Under the pieces are notes generated by a model that was not told where the DNA came from, did no database searches, and was given only the letters and a program-made list of their open reading frames with translations. A stretch of 64,000 nt of DNA. Origin: Clostridium fessum (lineage in GTDB: Bacteria; Bacillota; Clostridia; Lachnospirales; Lachnospiraceae). Positions 25,946-34,476 of this stretch are shown here, one piece after another. The translations under genes and the position numbers were made by a program. Location of the stretch: NCBI RefSeq assembly GCF_003024715.1, contig NZ_PYLO01000001.1, positions 434,001-498,000 on the forward strand, given 5' to 3'. Numbering within the stretch: position 1 is the stretch's first letter; each line of letters opens with the position of its first letter.

Positions 25946-27006
25946 TTGACTGCCGCACCTTCTTTCTCCTGCTCTTTATCCATATAGCTCTTCCGGAGCT
26001 GTCCGCAGGCACCGTCTATGTCGCGCCCCATCTCGCGCCGGATTGTCACATTGATTCCCTTAGATTCCAGACATCCCTTAAATGCTTCGATCGCTTTTCG
26101 TCCCGACTGTACATAAGAGCGCTCCTTGATCGGATTGACCGGAATCAGATTCACATGCCCGTGCTGATCCTGAATCAGCGCCGCCAGCTCGCGCGCCTCG
26201 TCCAGATTGTCGTTGACTCCCTGCACCAGGCTGTACTCAAACGTCATGCGGCGTCCCGTTTTTTCAAAATAGTAATGACAGGCCGCCAATACATCCTTTA
26301 ACGCATATGTACGCGCGATCGGCATCAGGCTCTTCCGCACCTCGTCATTCGGCGCATGCAGAGAAAGTGCCAGCGTGATGGTCAGTCCCTGATCTGCCAG
26401 CTCCCGGATCTTCGGAACCAGCCCACAGGTGGAAACCGTCACATTTCGCTGACTGATATGCAGTCCGCCTTCCTCCGTCAAAAGATGGATAAAGCGGATC
26501 AGGTTATCGTAATTGTCCAGCGGTTCACCCGATCCCATCACAACCACGTTGGAAACGCGTTCGCCTGTATCGCGCTGAATCTGATAAATCTGGTCCAGCA
26601 TCTCCGACGGGCGCAGGTTCCGTTCCAGGCCGTCCAGGGTCGAAGCACAGAAACGGCAGCCCATCCGACACCCCACCTGCGAGGAAATACAAACGGAATT
26701 TCCATGCTTATAACGCATCAGGACACTCTCGATGACATTGCCGTCCGCGAGGCGGAACAGGTACTTGCGGGTTCCATCGATCTGCGAAATCTGCACCCGT
26801 ACCTTTTCCAGCGATACATACTCGCACGCGTCCTGCAGCTTCTGCCGGAGTACCTTGGAAAGGTTTGTCATATCGTCAAAGGAAGATGCCAGTTTTTCAT
26901 GCATCCACTGATAGATCTGGGCGGTCCGGAATGGTTTTTCGCCCAGACTCACCAAAAAGGCACGCAGTTCCTCCTGCGTCATTGATTTTATATCCTGCTT
27001 TTCCAT
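25942..27006 (-). CDS. rlmN: Dual-specificity RNA methyltransferase RlmN
   Basis: A 354-residue radical-SAM enzyme that methylates C2 of A2503 in 23S rRNA and A37 of some tRNAs. The N-terminal helical domain precedes the cluster motif SSQVGCRMGCRFCAST (CxxxCxxC). The substrate-binding GSGEPLDNYDN segment is present. The methyl-carrying Cys lies near the C-terminus in DIDGACGQLRKSY. Length is typical. It is followed by stp with a four-base overlap and preceded by rsmB after 71 bases. Confidence 0.97.
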   Translation of the reverse strand: MEKQDIKSMTQEELRAFLVSLGEKPFRTAQIYQWMHEKLASSFDDMTNLSKVLRQKLQDACEYVSLEKVRVQISQIDGTRKYLFRLADGNVIESVLMRYKHGNSVCISSQVGCRMGCRFCASTLDGLERNLRPSEMLDQIYQIQRDTGERVSNVVVMGSGEPLDNYDNLIRFIHLLTEEGGLHISQRNVTVSTCGLVPKIRELADQGLTITLALSLHAPNDEVRKSLMPIARTYALKDVLAACHYYFEKTGRRMTFEYSLVQGVNDNLDEARELAALIQDQHGHVNLIPVNPIKERSYVQSGRKAIEAFKGCLESKGINVTIRREMGRDIDGACGQLRKSYMDKEQEKEGAAVK

Positions 27007-27077
27007 ATCGGACTGCCTCCCTCTCTCCTATATGCACTCTCGGAGTCTTTCCTGTATTCATACACTGTTCCGTCCAG

Positions 27078-28409
27078 TTATCCTTTTCTTTTCATCACAG
27101 AGATGAAAAATCCATCACACGGATGAACGCCCGGATAGAGCTGGATGTATCCCTCTTTCAGGCTGTCTTCCTGAAAATCAATCCCCAGACGACCACTGAT
27201 ATCAACCGGCTCAAATGGATATTCGTTTAAAAACCATGCCCGGTTTTCATCATTTTCCAGACGGTTGACCGTGCAGGTGCTGTAAACCAGCACTCCACCC
27301 GGCTTCACGTACTGCCAGACCACCGACAGCATCTGCCGCTGCAATGCAGCCAAGTCCCGGATTCCGTCCATTGAAGCGTTGTATTTGATATCCGGCTTAC
27401 GTCCGATAATGCCAAGTCCCGAACACGGCAGATCGGCAATGACCACATCCGCTTTCTGCTCCATCGAAGCATCGAACTCACATGCATCCCAAGCGCAGGC
27501 AGAGACGTTTGTACAGCCGCTGCGGGCAATATTCTCCTCGATCAGAGATACCTTGTAATCACTCACATCCCGGATCTCAACCTGTCCGGTTCCGTGCAGC
27601 AGATCCGCCGCATGAAGTCCTTTTCCACCCGGCGCTCCACAGACATCGAGTACAAAATCACCCTCTTTGATGCCCGCCGCATCTCCAGCCAGCGATGAGC
27701 TCAGATCCTGAATCCGGATTAGCCCTTCGCGGAACGCATCCAGACTCTCTGGATAGTCCACGCCCGTCAGACGGTAAACGCCGCTTCCCGCCGCTGTCTC
27801 CTCCGCCGTCACACCCTGGGCGGACAGAGAGGCAAGAATCTCTTCTTTCCCTGCACGGCTCTCGGCAAACCGCACCATAAACGGACGTTTCTCCAGACCA
27901 GCCTGTGCCATCCTGTGGGTCGTCTCTGCCCCATAGTTTTCCTTCCAGAGAGATAAAATCCAGTCCGGCATTGAATACCGCACCGAATCATCCGGGAAGG
28001 TCAGTTTGCCTTTTCCACGCGCCACAGAACGCAGCACACCATTTACAAAGCCGGAAAGTCCGGAAAATCCGCGTTTTTTCGCAAGGCGCACTGCCTCATT
28101 GCACGCCGCCGAATCCGGTACACGGTCCATATAATAAATCTGGTACACGCTCATCCGCAGAAGTGTGCGGATAAACGGTTTCATCTTATGAACTTTTGTT
28201 TTGGAATATGCGTTGATAATATAATCAATCTGGATTTTATACTCCACTGTCCCGTCCACAATCCGTTTTAAAAACGAGCGGTCTGCTTTTTCCAGATACT
28301 GATATTTAGAAAGAGCCTGAAAAAGGGCCAGATGTGCATACTGTCCCTTTTCCAGAATCTCGGTCAAAATATCTGCCGCTATTTCACGCAGCGCTGTTCC
28401 ATCAGTCAT
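27078..28409 (-). CDS. rsmB: 16S rRNA (cytosine-967-C5) methyltransferase RsmB
   Basis: A 443-residue enzyme with an N-terminal NusB-like RNA-binding domain (about 1-140) and a Rossmann methyltransferase domain. The SAM site reads DVCGAPGGKGLHAADLL; the two catalytic Cys motifs are DLPCSGLG and YSTCTVNRLENDENR. The ATG at 28409 is preferred because GGAGG is eight bases upstream; an upstream TTG in frame overlaps the Shine-Dalgarno itself. It overlaps the membrane zinc peptidase gene by eight bases. Confidence 0.96.
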   Translation of the reverse strand: MTDGTALREIAADILTEILEKGQYAHLALFQALSKYQYLEKADRSFLKRIVDGTVEYKIQIDYIINAYSKTKVHKMKPFIRTLLRMSVYQIYYMDRVPDSAACNEAVRLAKKRGFSGLSGFVNGVLRSVARGKGKLTFPDDSVRYSMPDWILSLWKENYGAETTHRMAQAGLEKRPFMVRFAESRAGKEEILASLSAQGVTAEETAAGSGVYRLTGVDYPESLDAFREGLIRIQDLSSSLAGDAAGIKEGDFVLDVCGAPGGKGLHAADLLHGTGQVEIRDVSDYKVSLIEENIARSGCTNVSACAWDACEFDASMEQKADVVIADLPCSGLGIIGRKPDIKYNASMDGIRDLAALQRQMLSVVWQYVKPGGVLVYSTCTVNRLENDENRAWFLNEYPFEPVDISGRLGIDFQEDSLKEGYIQLYPGVHPCDGFFISVMKRKG

Positions 28410-29118
28410 CGCGTCGTCCTCCAAATAATATAATCAGACGCAAAAGCTGTAAAATCGAACCAGCCGCCGCTGCCACATACGTCAGTGCCGCCGCACCAAG
28501 CACCTGTTTGGTATATCCTACTTCTTCCCCGCGAAGAATCCCTGTTGAATCAAGCAGACGTACCGCACGCGCGGATGCATTGAACTCAACCGGAAGCGTC
28601 ACCAGCTGGAACAGCACCGACAAGGAAAATAAAAGAATTCCAAGTGAAACGATCGGAGATCCCATGCCGCCGACCAGGACACCAATCAGGATCATAGGCC
28701 AGGAAAGCTGTGCGCCGATGTTGACCACCGGCACCATTGAACCGCGCAGGCGCAGCGGAACATACTCAGATGCATCCTGCATCGCATGTCCGCACTCATG
28801 CGCCGCAACACCGATCGCCGCGACCGAAGTAGAACCATATACACTCTCAGATAAATTCACGGTCTTGGTCCGCGGATCATAGTGGTCGGTCAGGCTGCCT
28901 GCCACCTGGCGGATCTGGACATCATAGATGCCCTGTGAATTTAAAAGCTGTCTCGCCGCCTCGGCTCCCGTCATGCCGGTCATGCTCCGGACTCTTGAAA
29001 ACCGCGCGTAGGTGCTTTTTACCTTCGCAGATGCCCCTAATGACAGAAATACACCAATTAATACCAGAATCATCGTCGGATCAAACATACTGTAATATCC
29101 ATATCCGTATCCGTACAT
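28402..29118 (-). CDS. Membrane zinc metallopeptidase (YugP family)
   Basis: A 238-residue membrane protease. The N-terminus is unusually rich in Tyr and Gly (MYGYGYGYYSM), followed by a first membrane helix. The zinc motif is VAAHECGHAMQDAS (HExxH), followed by a hydrophobic region with several helices and a conserved PVEFNASARAVRLL segment. The family neighbours fmt and rsmB in many Firmicutes. The substrate is unknown; HtpX-like membrane quality control is a reasonable comparison. Confidence 0.9.
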   Translation of the reverse strand: MYGYGYGYYSMFDPTMILVLIGVFLSLGASAKVKSTYARFSRVRSMTGMTGAEAARQLLNSQGIYDVQIRQVAGSLTDHYDPRTKTVNLSESVYGSTSVAAIGVAAHECGHAMQDASEYVPLRLRGSMVPVVNIGAQLSWPMILIGVLVGGMGSPIVSLGILLFSLSVLFQLVTLPVEFNASARAVRLLDSTGILRGEEVGYTKQVLGAAALTYVAAAAGSILQLLRLIILFGGRRDD

Positions 29119-29184
29119 ATCACTCCAACTCCTTTCAAACGCCTGGCTGCCTGTAGCAGTTCAGTCCCTGCTGAAGCATTCATT

Positions 29185-30129
29185 TTATCCGAGCTTTACT
29201 CCCGTTTCCACCGGATATCCGCGTAAAAATGCCGCCGTATCCATCCGCTTCTTGCCTTCCAGCTGAAGTTCCCGGATCGTGAGAAGCCCTTTGCCGGTCT
29301 GGACAGAGAATGCATCTTTACCGACACGTACCACCTGTCCGAATGTCTCCGGTGACGGCCTTCCCGCCGCATCTTCCTCGACATCCGCCGACCAGATTTT
29401 CAGGGTTTTTCCTTCAAATTTTGTATAAGCGCTCGGCCATGGATTTAAGCCGCGGATCAGGCGCTCAATCACTGCCGCATCCATCGACCAGTCGATCTGC
29501 CCCATCGACTTATCGAGCATTGTCACATGGGTTGCCTCTGCCTCATCTTGTTTAACCGGATGCAGGATTCCCGCCTCCGCTTTCTCAAGCGTGGAAAGAA
29601 TCAGCTTTCCTCCCGCAAGGCTCAAGCGGTCAAACAGGCTGCCGCCTGTCTCTTTCGGATCCAGGCGTACTTCCACGGTATCCAGGATATCTCCGGTGTC
29701 CAGACCGACATCCATCTGCATCGTCGTCACACCGCTGACCTCATCGCCATTGATGACCGCCCACTGGATCGGAGCTGCCCCACGGTATTTTGGCAGAAGC
29801 GACGCATGGATGTTGATACAGCCGTATTTCGGCAGGTTCAGAATCCGCTCCGGCAGAATCTGGCCAAATGCAATCACGACGATCACGTCCGGCTGAATCT
29901 TCGTCAATTCCTCAAAAAATGCCTCATCCTTGCGGACGCGCACCGGCTGATACACCGGGATTCCATATTCCAGCGCTTTTTCCTTGACAGGCGGCATTGC
30001 CATCGCCTTGCCGCGTCCCTTCGGCTTATCTGGCTGTGTCACCACCGCCGCTACTTCATGCCGGCTCTGATAGAGCGCTTCCAGTGTCGGAACCGCAAAA
30101 TCCGGTGTTCCCATAAATACGATCTTCAT
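29185..30129 (-). CDS. fmt: Methionyl-tRNA formyltransferase
   Basis: A 314-residue enzyme that formylates initiator Met-tRNA using 10-formyl-THF. The N-terminus MKIVFMGTPDFAVPTLEAL and the catalytic region CINIHASLLPKYRGAAPIQWAVINGD with the essential Asn-His-Asp set are complete, as is the C-terminal OB domain ending LRGYPVETGVKLG. It follows def by 49 bases; together they manage N-terminal formyl-Met. Confidence 0.97.
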   Translation of the reverse strand: MKIVFMGTPDFAVPTLEALYQSRHEVAAVVTQPDKPKGRGKAMAMPPVKEKALEYGIPVYQPVRVRKDEAFFEELTKIQPDVIVVIAFGQILPERILNLPKYGCINIHASLLPKYRGAAPIQWAVINGDEVSGVTTMQMDVGLDTGDILDTVEVRLDPKETGGSLFDRLSLAGGKLILSTLEKAEAGILHPVKQDEAEATHVTMLDKSMGQIDWSMDAAVIERLIRGLNPWPSAYTKFEGKTLKIWSADVEEDAAGRPSPETFGQVVRVGKDAFSVQTGKGLLTIRELQLEGKKRMDTAAFLRGYPVETGVKLG

Positions 30130-30178
30130 ATCTGCCTGTCACCCCACTCTTGTTTCTCTCTCATTCTGGCAATGTGCT

Positions 30179-30652
30179 TTATTCTTCCTCTGCCGCTACA
30201 TCCTCTAACGGACCTTCTACCAATTCCACATACAGATGTCCGTGCAGATGATCGCACTCATGGCAAATCGCACGTGCCAGGAAATCATCTGCTTCCAGGA
30301 CAAACTCTTCCATTTTTTCGTTCAGCGCGCGTACCTTTACGTGGCTCGGACGGGTTACCAGACCAGCCTTGCCCGGAACGCTTAAGCAGCCTTCCTGACC
30401 AGTCTGGCTGCCGGACATTTCCTCGATGACCGGATTGATCAGGACATACTGGTTGCCGTCCTCCACGTCGATTACTACGATCTGTTTGCGGATACCGACC
30501 TGCGGTGCTGCCAGACCTACGCCACCGGCTGAATACATCGTGTCAAACATATCCTCTATCAGTTCAAGTGTGTGATCGGTTACCTCCGTCACTGCCTTAC
30601 ACTCTTTTTTCAGTACCTCATCGCCAATAGTTCTAATTGACCGGATTGCCAT
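30179..30652 (-). CDS. def: Peptide deformylase
   Basis: A 157-residue metalloenzyme that removes the formyl group from nascent proteins. Motif 1 reads GVGLAAPQVGI, motif 2 EGCLSVPG and motif 3 HECDHLHG, so all metal ligands and the catalytic Glu are present. The start is ambiguous: a GTG three codons upstream (30661) is close to the GAGGAAG site, while the ATG at 30652 has a 10-base spacing; the ATG also matches the usual family start MAIR. It lies 18 bases after priA. Confidence 0.95.
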   Translation of the reverse strand: MAIRSIRTIGDEVLKKECKAVTEVTDHTLELIEDMFDTMYSAGGVGLAAPQVGIRKQIVVIDVEDGNQYVLINPVIEEMSGSQTGQEGCLSVPGKAGLVTRPSHVKVRALNEKMEEFVLEADDFLARAICHECDHLHGHLYVELVEGPLEDVAAEEE

Positions 30653-30670
30653 TTTATACACTCTTCCTCT

Positions 30671-32887
30671 CTATGATATATCGTATTGAATCTGGACCGC
30701 CTGCCATTTTGTATCTGCGGCAGCCAGGGTTTCAATCTGACCCCTGATTTGATCCAGTATAGCACATTTTTCACACTTTATATATAAAATTTTTCTGTAG
30801 ATGTCATTAACTTTGTATACCGGTGCCGGAACCGGACCGATACACTCGGCACTTTCGCGCAGCCGCCGCGCCGCCATTTCCGCACATTCATCCAGCACCG
30901 CCTCATCGCCGCAGGCAAAATAAACCGCAGCCATCTGGCAGACTGGTGGATAATGAAGCAGCCTCCGGTAATTGATCTCATGGCTGTAAAACAGCTCATA
31001 ATTCTGCGCCGCTGCCGCCTGCACGGCATAGTGTTCCGGCCGGTACGTCTGGATGACCACATCGCCGTGCTTCCCGGCGCGTCCCGCTCTGCCAGCCGCC
31101 TGCGTCAGAAGCTGGAACGTCCGCTCCGCGCTGCGGTAATCCGGCGTATTTAAGGAAAGATCCGCCGCCAGGATTCCGACCAGCGTCACTCCCGGAAAAT
31201 CATGCCCTTTTACAATCATCTGCGTGCCGATCAGGATATCTGCCTCACGATTTGCAAATGCCTCCAGAATCGCTTCATGTCCGCCTTTTTTTGCCGTTGT
31301 ATCCGCATCCATCCGCAGGATCCTCGCATCTGGAAACCGAATTTTCGTAAATTCTTCCATCTTCTGCGTTCCGGCCCCAAACCCGGCAATATACGGTGAT
31401 CCGCAGGACGGACACTGCTTCATCAGTGGAATCGTATAGCCGCAGTAATGACAGACCAGACGGTTCTTCCCGTGTAGTGTCAGGGAAACATCACAATGCG
31501 GACAGGTCACCGCCTTTCCGCAGGAACGACAGGAAACAAAATTGGAATAGCCGCGCCGGTTCATAAAAAGCATCGTCTGCTCGCCACGTGCGAGTCTCTC
31601 TGTCAACATTGCATCCAATGACCGGCTGAACACCGATTTATTGCCTGCCTGCATCTCCGCACGCATATCAGCGATCTGTACCTTCGGCAGGATACTTCCC
31701 GCCACCGCCCGGTGATGCAGAGTCAGAAGCACATATTCGCCATTCTGCGCCCGCAGATACGATTCCAGGGAAGGAGTCGCTGAGCCCAAGACCAGCGAAG
31801 CCCCGGAAAGCCGGGCGCGCTCCGCCGCTACTTCCCTTGCATGATAGCGCGGCATCGTCTCGCTCTTATAGGCGCCCTCATGTTCCTCGTCGATCAGAAT
31901 CAGTCCCAGATTGGAAAATGGGGCAAACAGCGCCGACCGCGGTCCGATCATCACGGAAACCTCGCCCCGCGCCGCCCGTTCCCACTGATCATAGCGTTCT
32001 CCCGCAGAGAGACGGGAATTCAGAATCGCGATCTGATCGCCAAATCGCCGGTAAAACCGCATCACCGTCTGATATGTCAGCGAAATTTCCGGGATCAGCA
32101 GAATCACCTGCTTTCCATCCCGCAGGACACGCGCCATCAGCTCCATGTAGACTTCGGTCTTTCCACTTCCCGTAACGCCGTGAATCAGATACGTTTCACG
32201 TTTCCCCGTCTCATAATCCTCACAGAAACGGTCAACCGCCGCCTGCTGCTCTTCATTGAGATGCACGGTCTGTCCGGCTGGACGCGGCAGTTTTGCATGG
32301 TTTAACCCGCGTTCCTCACGGGAAACTTTCACTGAAATCTGTCCCTGTTCCTCCATCGGGCGGATCGTCGTCAAGGTCAGGTCAAGCTCCCGTCGGGCAA
32401 ATTCCATCGGAATATCCAGGTTGTCCCGGAATGCCTCAAGGATCCGCACCCGCGCCTTATAATGCCGCTTCTGTGCCGCCAGGATTGCCGCTTCCAGCTC
32501 TTCCTGGTTTAAAAGGCAATGCAGCGTCTTTTTTTCGCGGGGTTTTATCTTTTCCTTGACGGGAAGTACGGTTTTGAGCGTCTGGTTCATCGTCGCGCCA
32601 TAACGCTCCCGCATCCACCACGCCAGACGGATAAGCTGGGACTGCACCGACATACTGCCCGGTGCGATCCCAGCTATCTCCTTGATGCGGGACGGGTCAT
32701 ACTCCGCCGTATTTCCCATCCCCACTACATATCCAGTCCGAAGTGAATTACCCTTTCCAAACGGTACCGTTACGCACGTTCCCGCCGTAATCTCCTCCGC
32801 CAGCCGCGTCGGAATCCGGTACTGAAACGGGCGATCCACCTTCTCATGGGATATATCTATAATAATATCCGCGTATTGATACGCCAT
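30671..32887 (-). CDS. priA: Primosomal protein N' (PriA helicase)
   Basis: A 738-residue DNA helicase that reloads the replisome at repaired forks. The N-terminal 3'-DNA-binding domain (1-105) is followed by a winged helix, then helicase motif I (HGVTGSGKTEVYMEL), DEEH (about residue 335) and motif III. The Cys-rich zinc insertion contains CRSCGKAVTCPHC, VCHYCG and CPSCG, and the C-terminal helicase lobe has GTQMIVKGHDFPGV. It is followed by def and fmt. The 180-bp repeat lies 26 bases upstream of its start, so promoter elements must lie in or beyond the repeat. Confidence 0.97.
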   Translation of the reverse strand: MAYQYADIIIDISHEKVDRPFQYRIPTRLAEEITAGTCVTVPFGKGNSLRTGYVVGMGNTAEYDPSRIKEIAGIAPGSMSVQSQLIRLAWWMRERYGATMNQTLKTVLPVKEKIKPREKKTLHCLLNQEELEAAILAAQKRHYKARVRILEAFRDNLDIPMEFARRELDLTLTTIRPMEEQGQISVKVSREERGLNHAKLPRPAGQTVHLNEEQQAAVDRFCEDYETGKRETYLIHGVTGSGKTEVYMELMARVLRDGKQVILLIPEISLTYQTVMRFYRRFGDQIAILNSRLSAGERYDQWERAARGEVSVMIGPRSALFAPFSNLGLILIDEEHEGAYKSETMPRYHAREVAAERARLSGASLVLGSATPSLESYLRAQNGEYVLLTLHHRAVAGSILPKVQIADMRAEMQAGNKSVFSRSLDAMLTERLARGEQTMLFMNRRGYSNFVSCRSCGKAVTCPHCDVSLTLHGKNRLVCHYCGYTIPLMKQCPSCGSPYIAGFGAGTQKMEEFTKIRFPDARILRMDADTTAKKGGHEAILEAFANREADILIGTQMIVKGHDFPGVTLVGILAADLSLNTPDYRSAERTFQLLTQAAGRAGRAGKHGDVVIQTYRPEHYAVQAAAAQNYELFYSHEINYRRLLHYPPVCQMAAVYFACGDEAVLDECAEMAARRLRESAECIGPVPAPVYKVNDIYRKILYIKCEKCAILDQIRGQIETLAAADTKWQAVQIQYDIS

Positions 32888-32913
32888 GATTCCTTCTCTT
32901 TCTATTTCTAATT

Positions 32914-33093
32914 CAAGTCGAACGTCCGTGAGACTTGGCGCGTGATTCTGGTCAGCGAAGCTGACATATTCTTTACAGAATCACTGCGCATCCTCGCGGA
33001 GCGTTTATCTCAGTCGGAGAATGGACTCCCACTGAGACAAACTTGCTATTACTTACCACCTGAAGAGGTGGGAGTCTTCTCGACTGAGATAAA
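32914..33093 (+). repeat. 180-bp multi-hairpin element, copy 1
   Basis: A full copy. Predicted stems: CAAGTC (32914-32919) with GACTTG (32932-32937); GTGATTCTG (32942-32950) with CAGAATCAC (32976-32984), framed by GCGC pairs and containing GTCAGC-gaa-GCTGAC; a long stem of 26 pairs, 33004-33032 with 33068-33093; and a competing apical hairpin CCACCT/AGGTGG (33056-33071). An alternative pairing of 33008-33014 with 33031-33037 would exclude the long stem. It occupies the priA-murF gap and runs into murF, whose stop codon lies inside it. Confidence 0.9.
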
Positions 33094-34458
33094 CCTCGAT
33101 GCCGTCTCCCCCAGCTTCATACTGTTGGAGCCCTTGAACAGGACCGCATCTCCCTCGCCGATCTGTGCATCCAGCCAGTCAAGCATATCTTCTTTTTCGT
33201 CCTCTTCAAACGAAACGATATGCAGATCCGGTTTGACTCTCTTTGCTCCCTCGGCGATGGACTGCGCCAGTTCGCCATATACAACCAGGATATCGACCGG
33301 TTTTTCCGCCAGAAACGCACCAACTTCACGGTGGAACTGAATCGTATTCTCTCCCAGTTCCTTCATATCTGCCAGAACCGCAATTCTGCGTCCTGCCGGC
33401 AGGGAAGAAAGCACACCTATCGCCGCTTTCATCGAATCCGGGCTTGCATTGTAGGTATCGTCCACGATCGTATAACCATTTTTATGATAAATCTGCTGAC
33501 GGTTCTTGAACCCGCCAAATTCAAGCAGCTTTTCCGCTGCATCGGCAAGCGGCACACCGTAGGCATCCGCAACCGCCAGGGCAGCCAGCGCATTCATGAC
33601 ATTGTGCTCGCCCATAACAGTCAGCTTCACCGGGACGCGCACCTCGCCGTGTACCATCGTAAAGGACGGAAATCCATCCGGATATGAAAGATCCTCGGCG
33701 CGGTAGTCGTTATCTGCTCCAAGTCCATAACGGACGGTATGGCAGCCTGCTTTTGCATGCACGGTGGAAAGCATATCATTATCTCCATTTACAAACAGGA
33801 TTCCGCCTGCCTTCATACCGTCCTGGATATGCAGCTTTTCTTTTAAGATATTCTCGCGAGAGCCCAGATTCTCAATATGCGTCACACCGATATTCGTCAT
33901 GACTGCCGAATCCACCGCCGCAATCTCCGCGATCACCGCCATCTCGCCCGGCTCACTCATTCCCAGTTCCAGCACGCCGATCTCATCATTCTCAGAAATC
34001 TCCGAGATCGTGAGCGGCACACCGATCTGGCTGTTGTGGTTTGCCGGTGTCTTGAATGTCTTATATTTCGCTGAAAGCGCCGCCGCCACCATTTCGCGCG
34101 TCGTCGTCTTTCCCACGCTGCCGGTGATACCAACTAACGGGATAGAAAGGCGTGCCCGCAGGCAGCGTCCGATCGTCTGCAATGCCAGTTTCGTATCTTT
34201 CACCTGGATCAGGGCGCCGTGAAAGCCCTCCGGTGCCGCCTCATGCTCCGAAGTCAGTGCGGCTGCCGCCCCATTGTCCATCGCCTGAACCAGGAAACGA
34301 TGCGCGTCTGATTTCTCCCCGATCAGCGGAACAAACAGATCCGCCCCGCGCATACTCCGGGAATCAATGCTGATGTGTTTTAACTCTGTATCTGCATCTC
34401 CGCAGAGCAGTGTTCCCGACACTGCTTCCACGATATGTCTGACTGTAATATGGTCCAT
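33049..34458 (-). CDS. murF: UDP-MurNAc-tripeptide-D-alanyl-D-alanine ligase MurF, with repeat-derived C-terminus
   Basis: A 469-residue ATP-dependent ligase that adds D-Ala-D-Ala to UDP-MurNAc-tripeptide, the last cytoplasmic step of the peptidoglycan precursor. The N-terminal domain (1-100), the P-loop GITGSVGKTTTREMVAAAL, the NHNSQIGVPLT segment and the C-terminal domain with DDTYNASPDSMKAAIG are all present. The family normally ends near KGSNSMKLGE plus a few residues; here the final FISVEKTPTSSGGK and the stop are read from the 180-bp element at 32914-33093. Function is probably intact because the tail lies beyond the catalytic domains. It follows murE by 18 bases. Confidence 0.96.
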   Translation of the reverse strand: MDHITVRHIVEAVSGTLLCGDADTELKHISIDSRSMRGADLFVPLIGEKSDAHRFLVQAMDNGAAAALTSEHEAAPEGFHGALIQVKDTKLALQTIGRCLRARLSIPLVGITGSVGKTTTREMVAAALSAKYKTFKTPANHNSQIGVPLTISEISENDEIGVLELGMSEPGEMAVIAEIAAVDSAVMTNIGVTHIENLGSRENILKEKLHIQDGMKAGGILFVNGDNDMLSTVHAKAGCHTVRYGLGADNDYRAEDLSYPDGFPSFTMVHGEVRVPVKLTVMGEHNVMNALAALAVADAYGVPLADAAEKLLEFGGFKNRQQIYHKNGYTIVDDTYNASPDSMKAAIGVLSSLPAGRRIAVLADMKELGENTIQFHREVGAFLAEKPVDILVVYGELAQSIAEGAKRVKPDLHIVSFEEDEKEDMLDWLDAQIGEGDAVLFKGSNSMKLGETASRFISVEKTPTSSGGK

Positions 34459-34476
34459 ATTTTGCCTCCAAATTGA

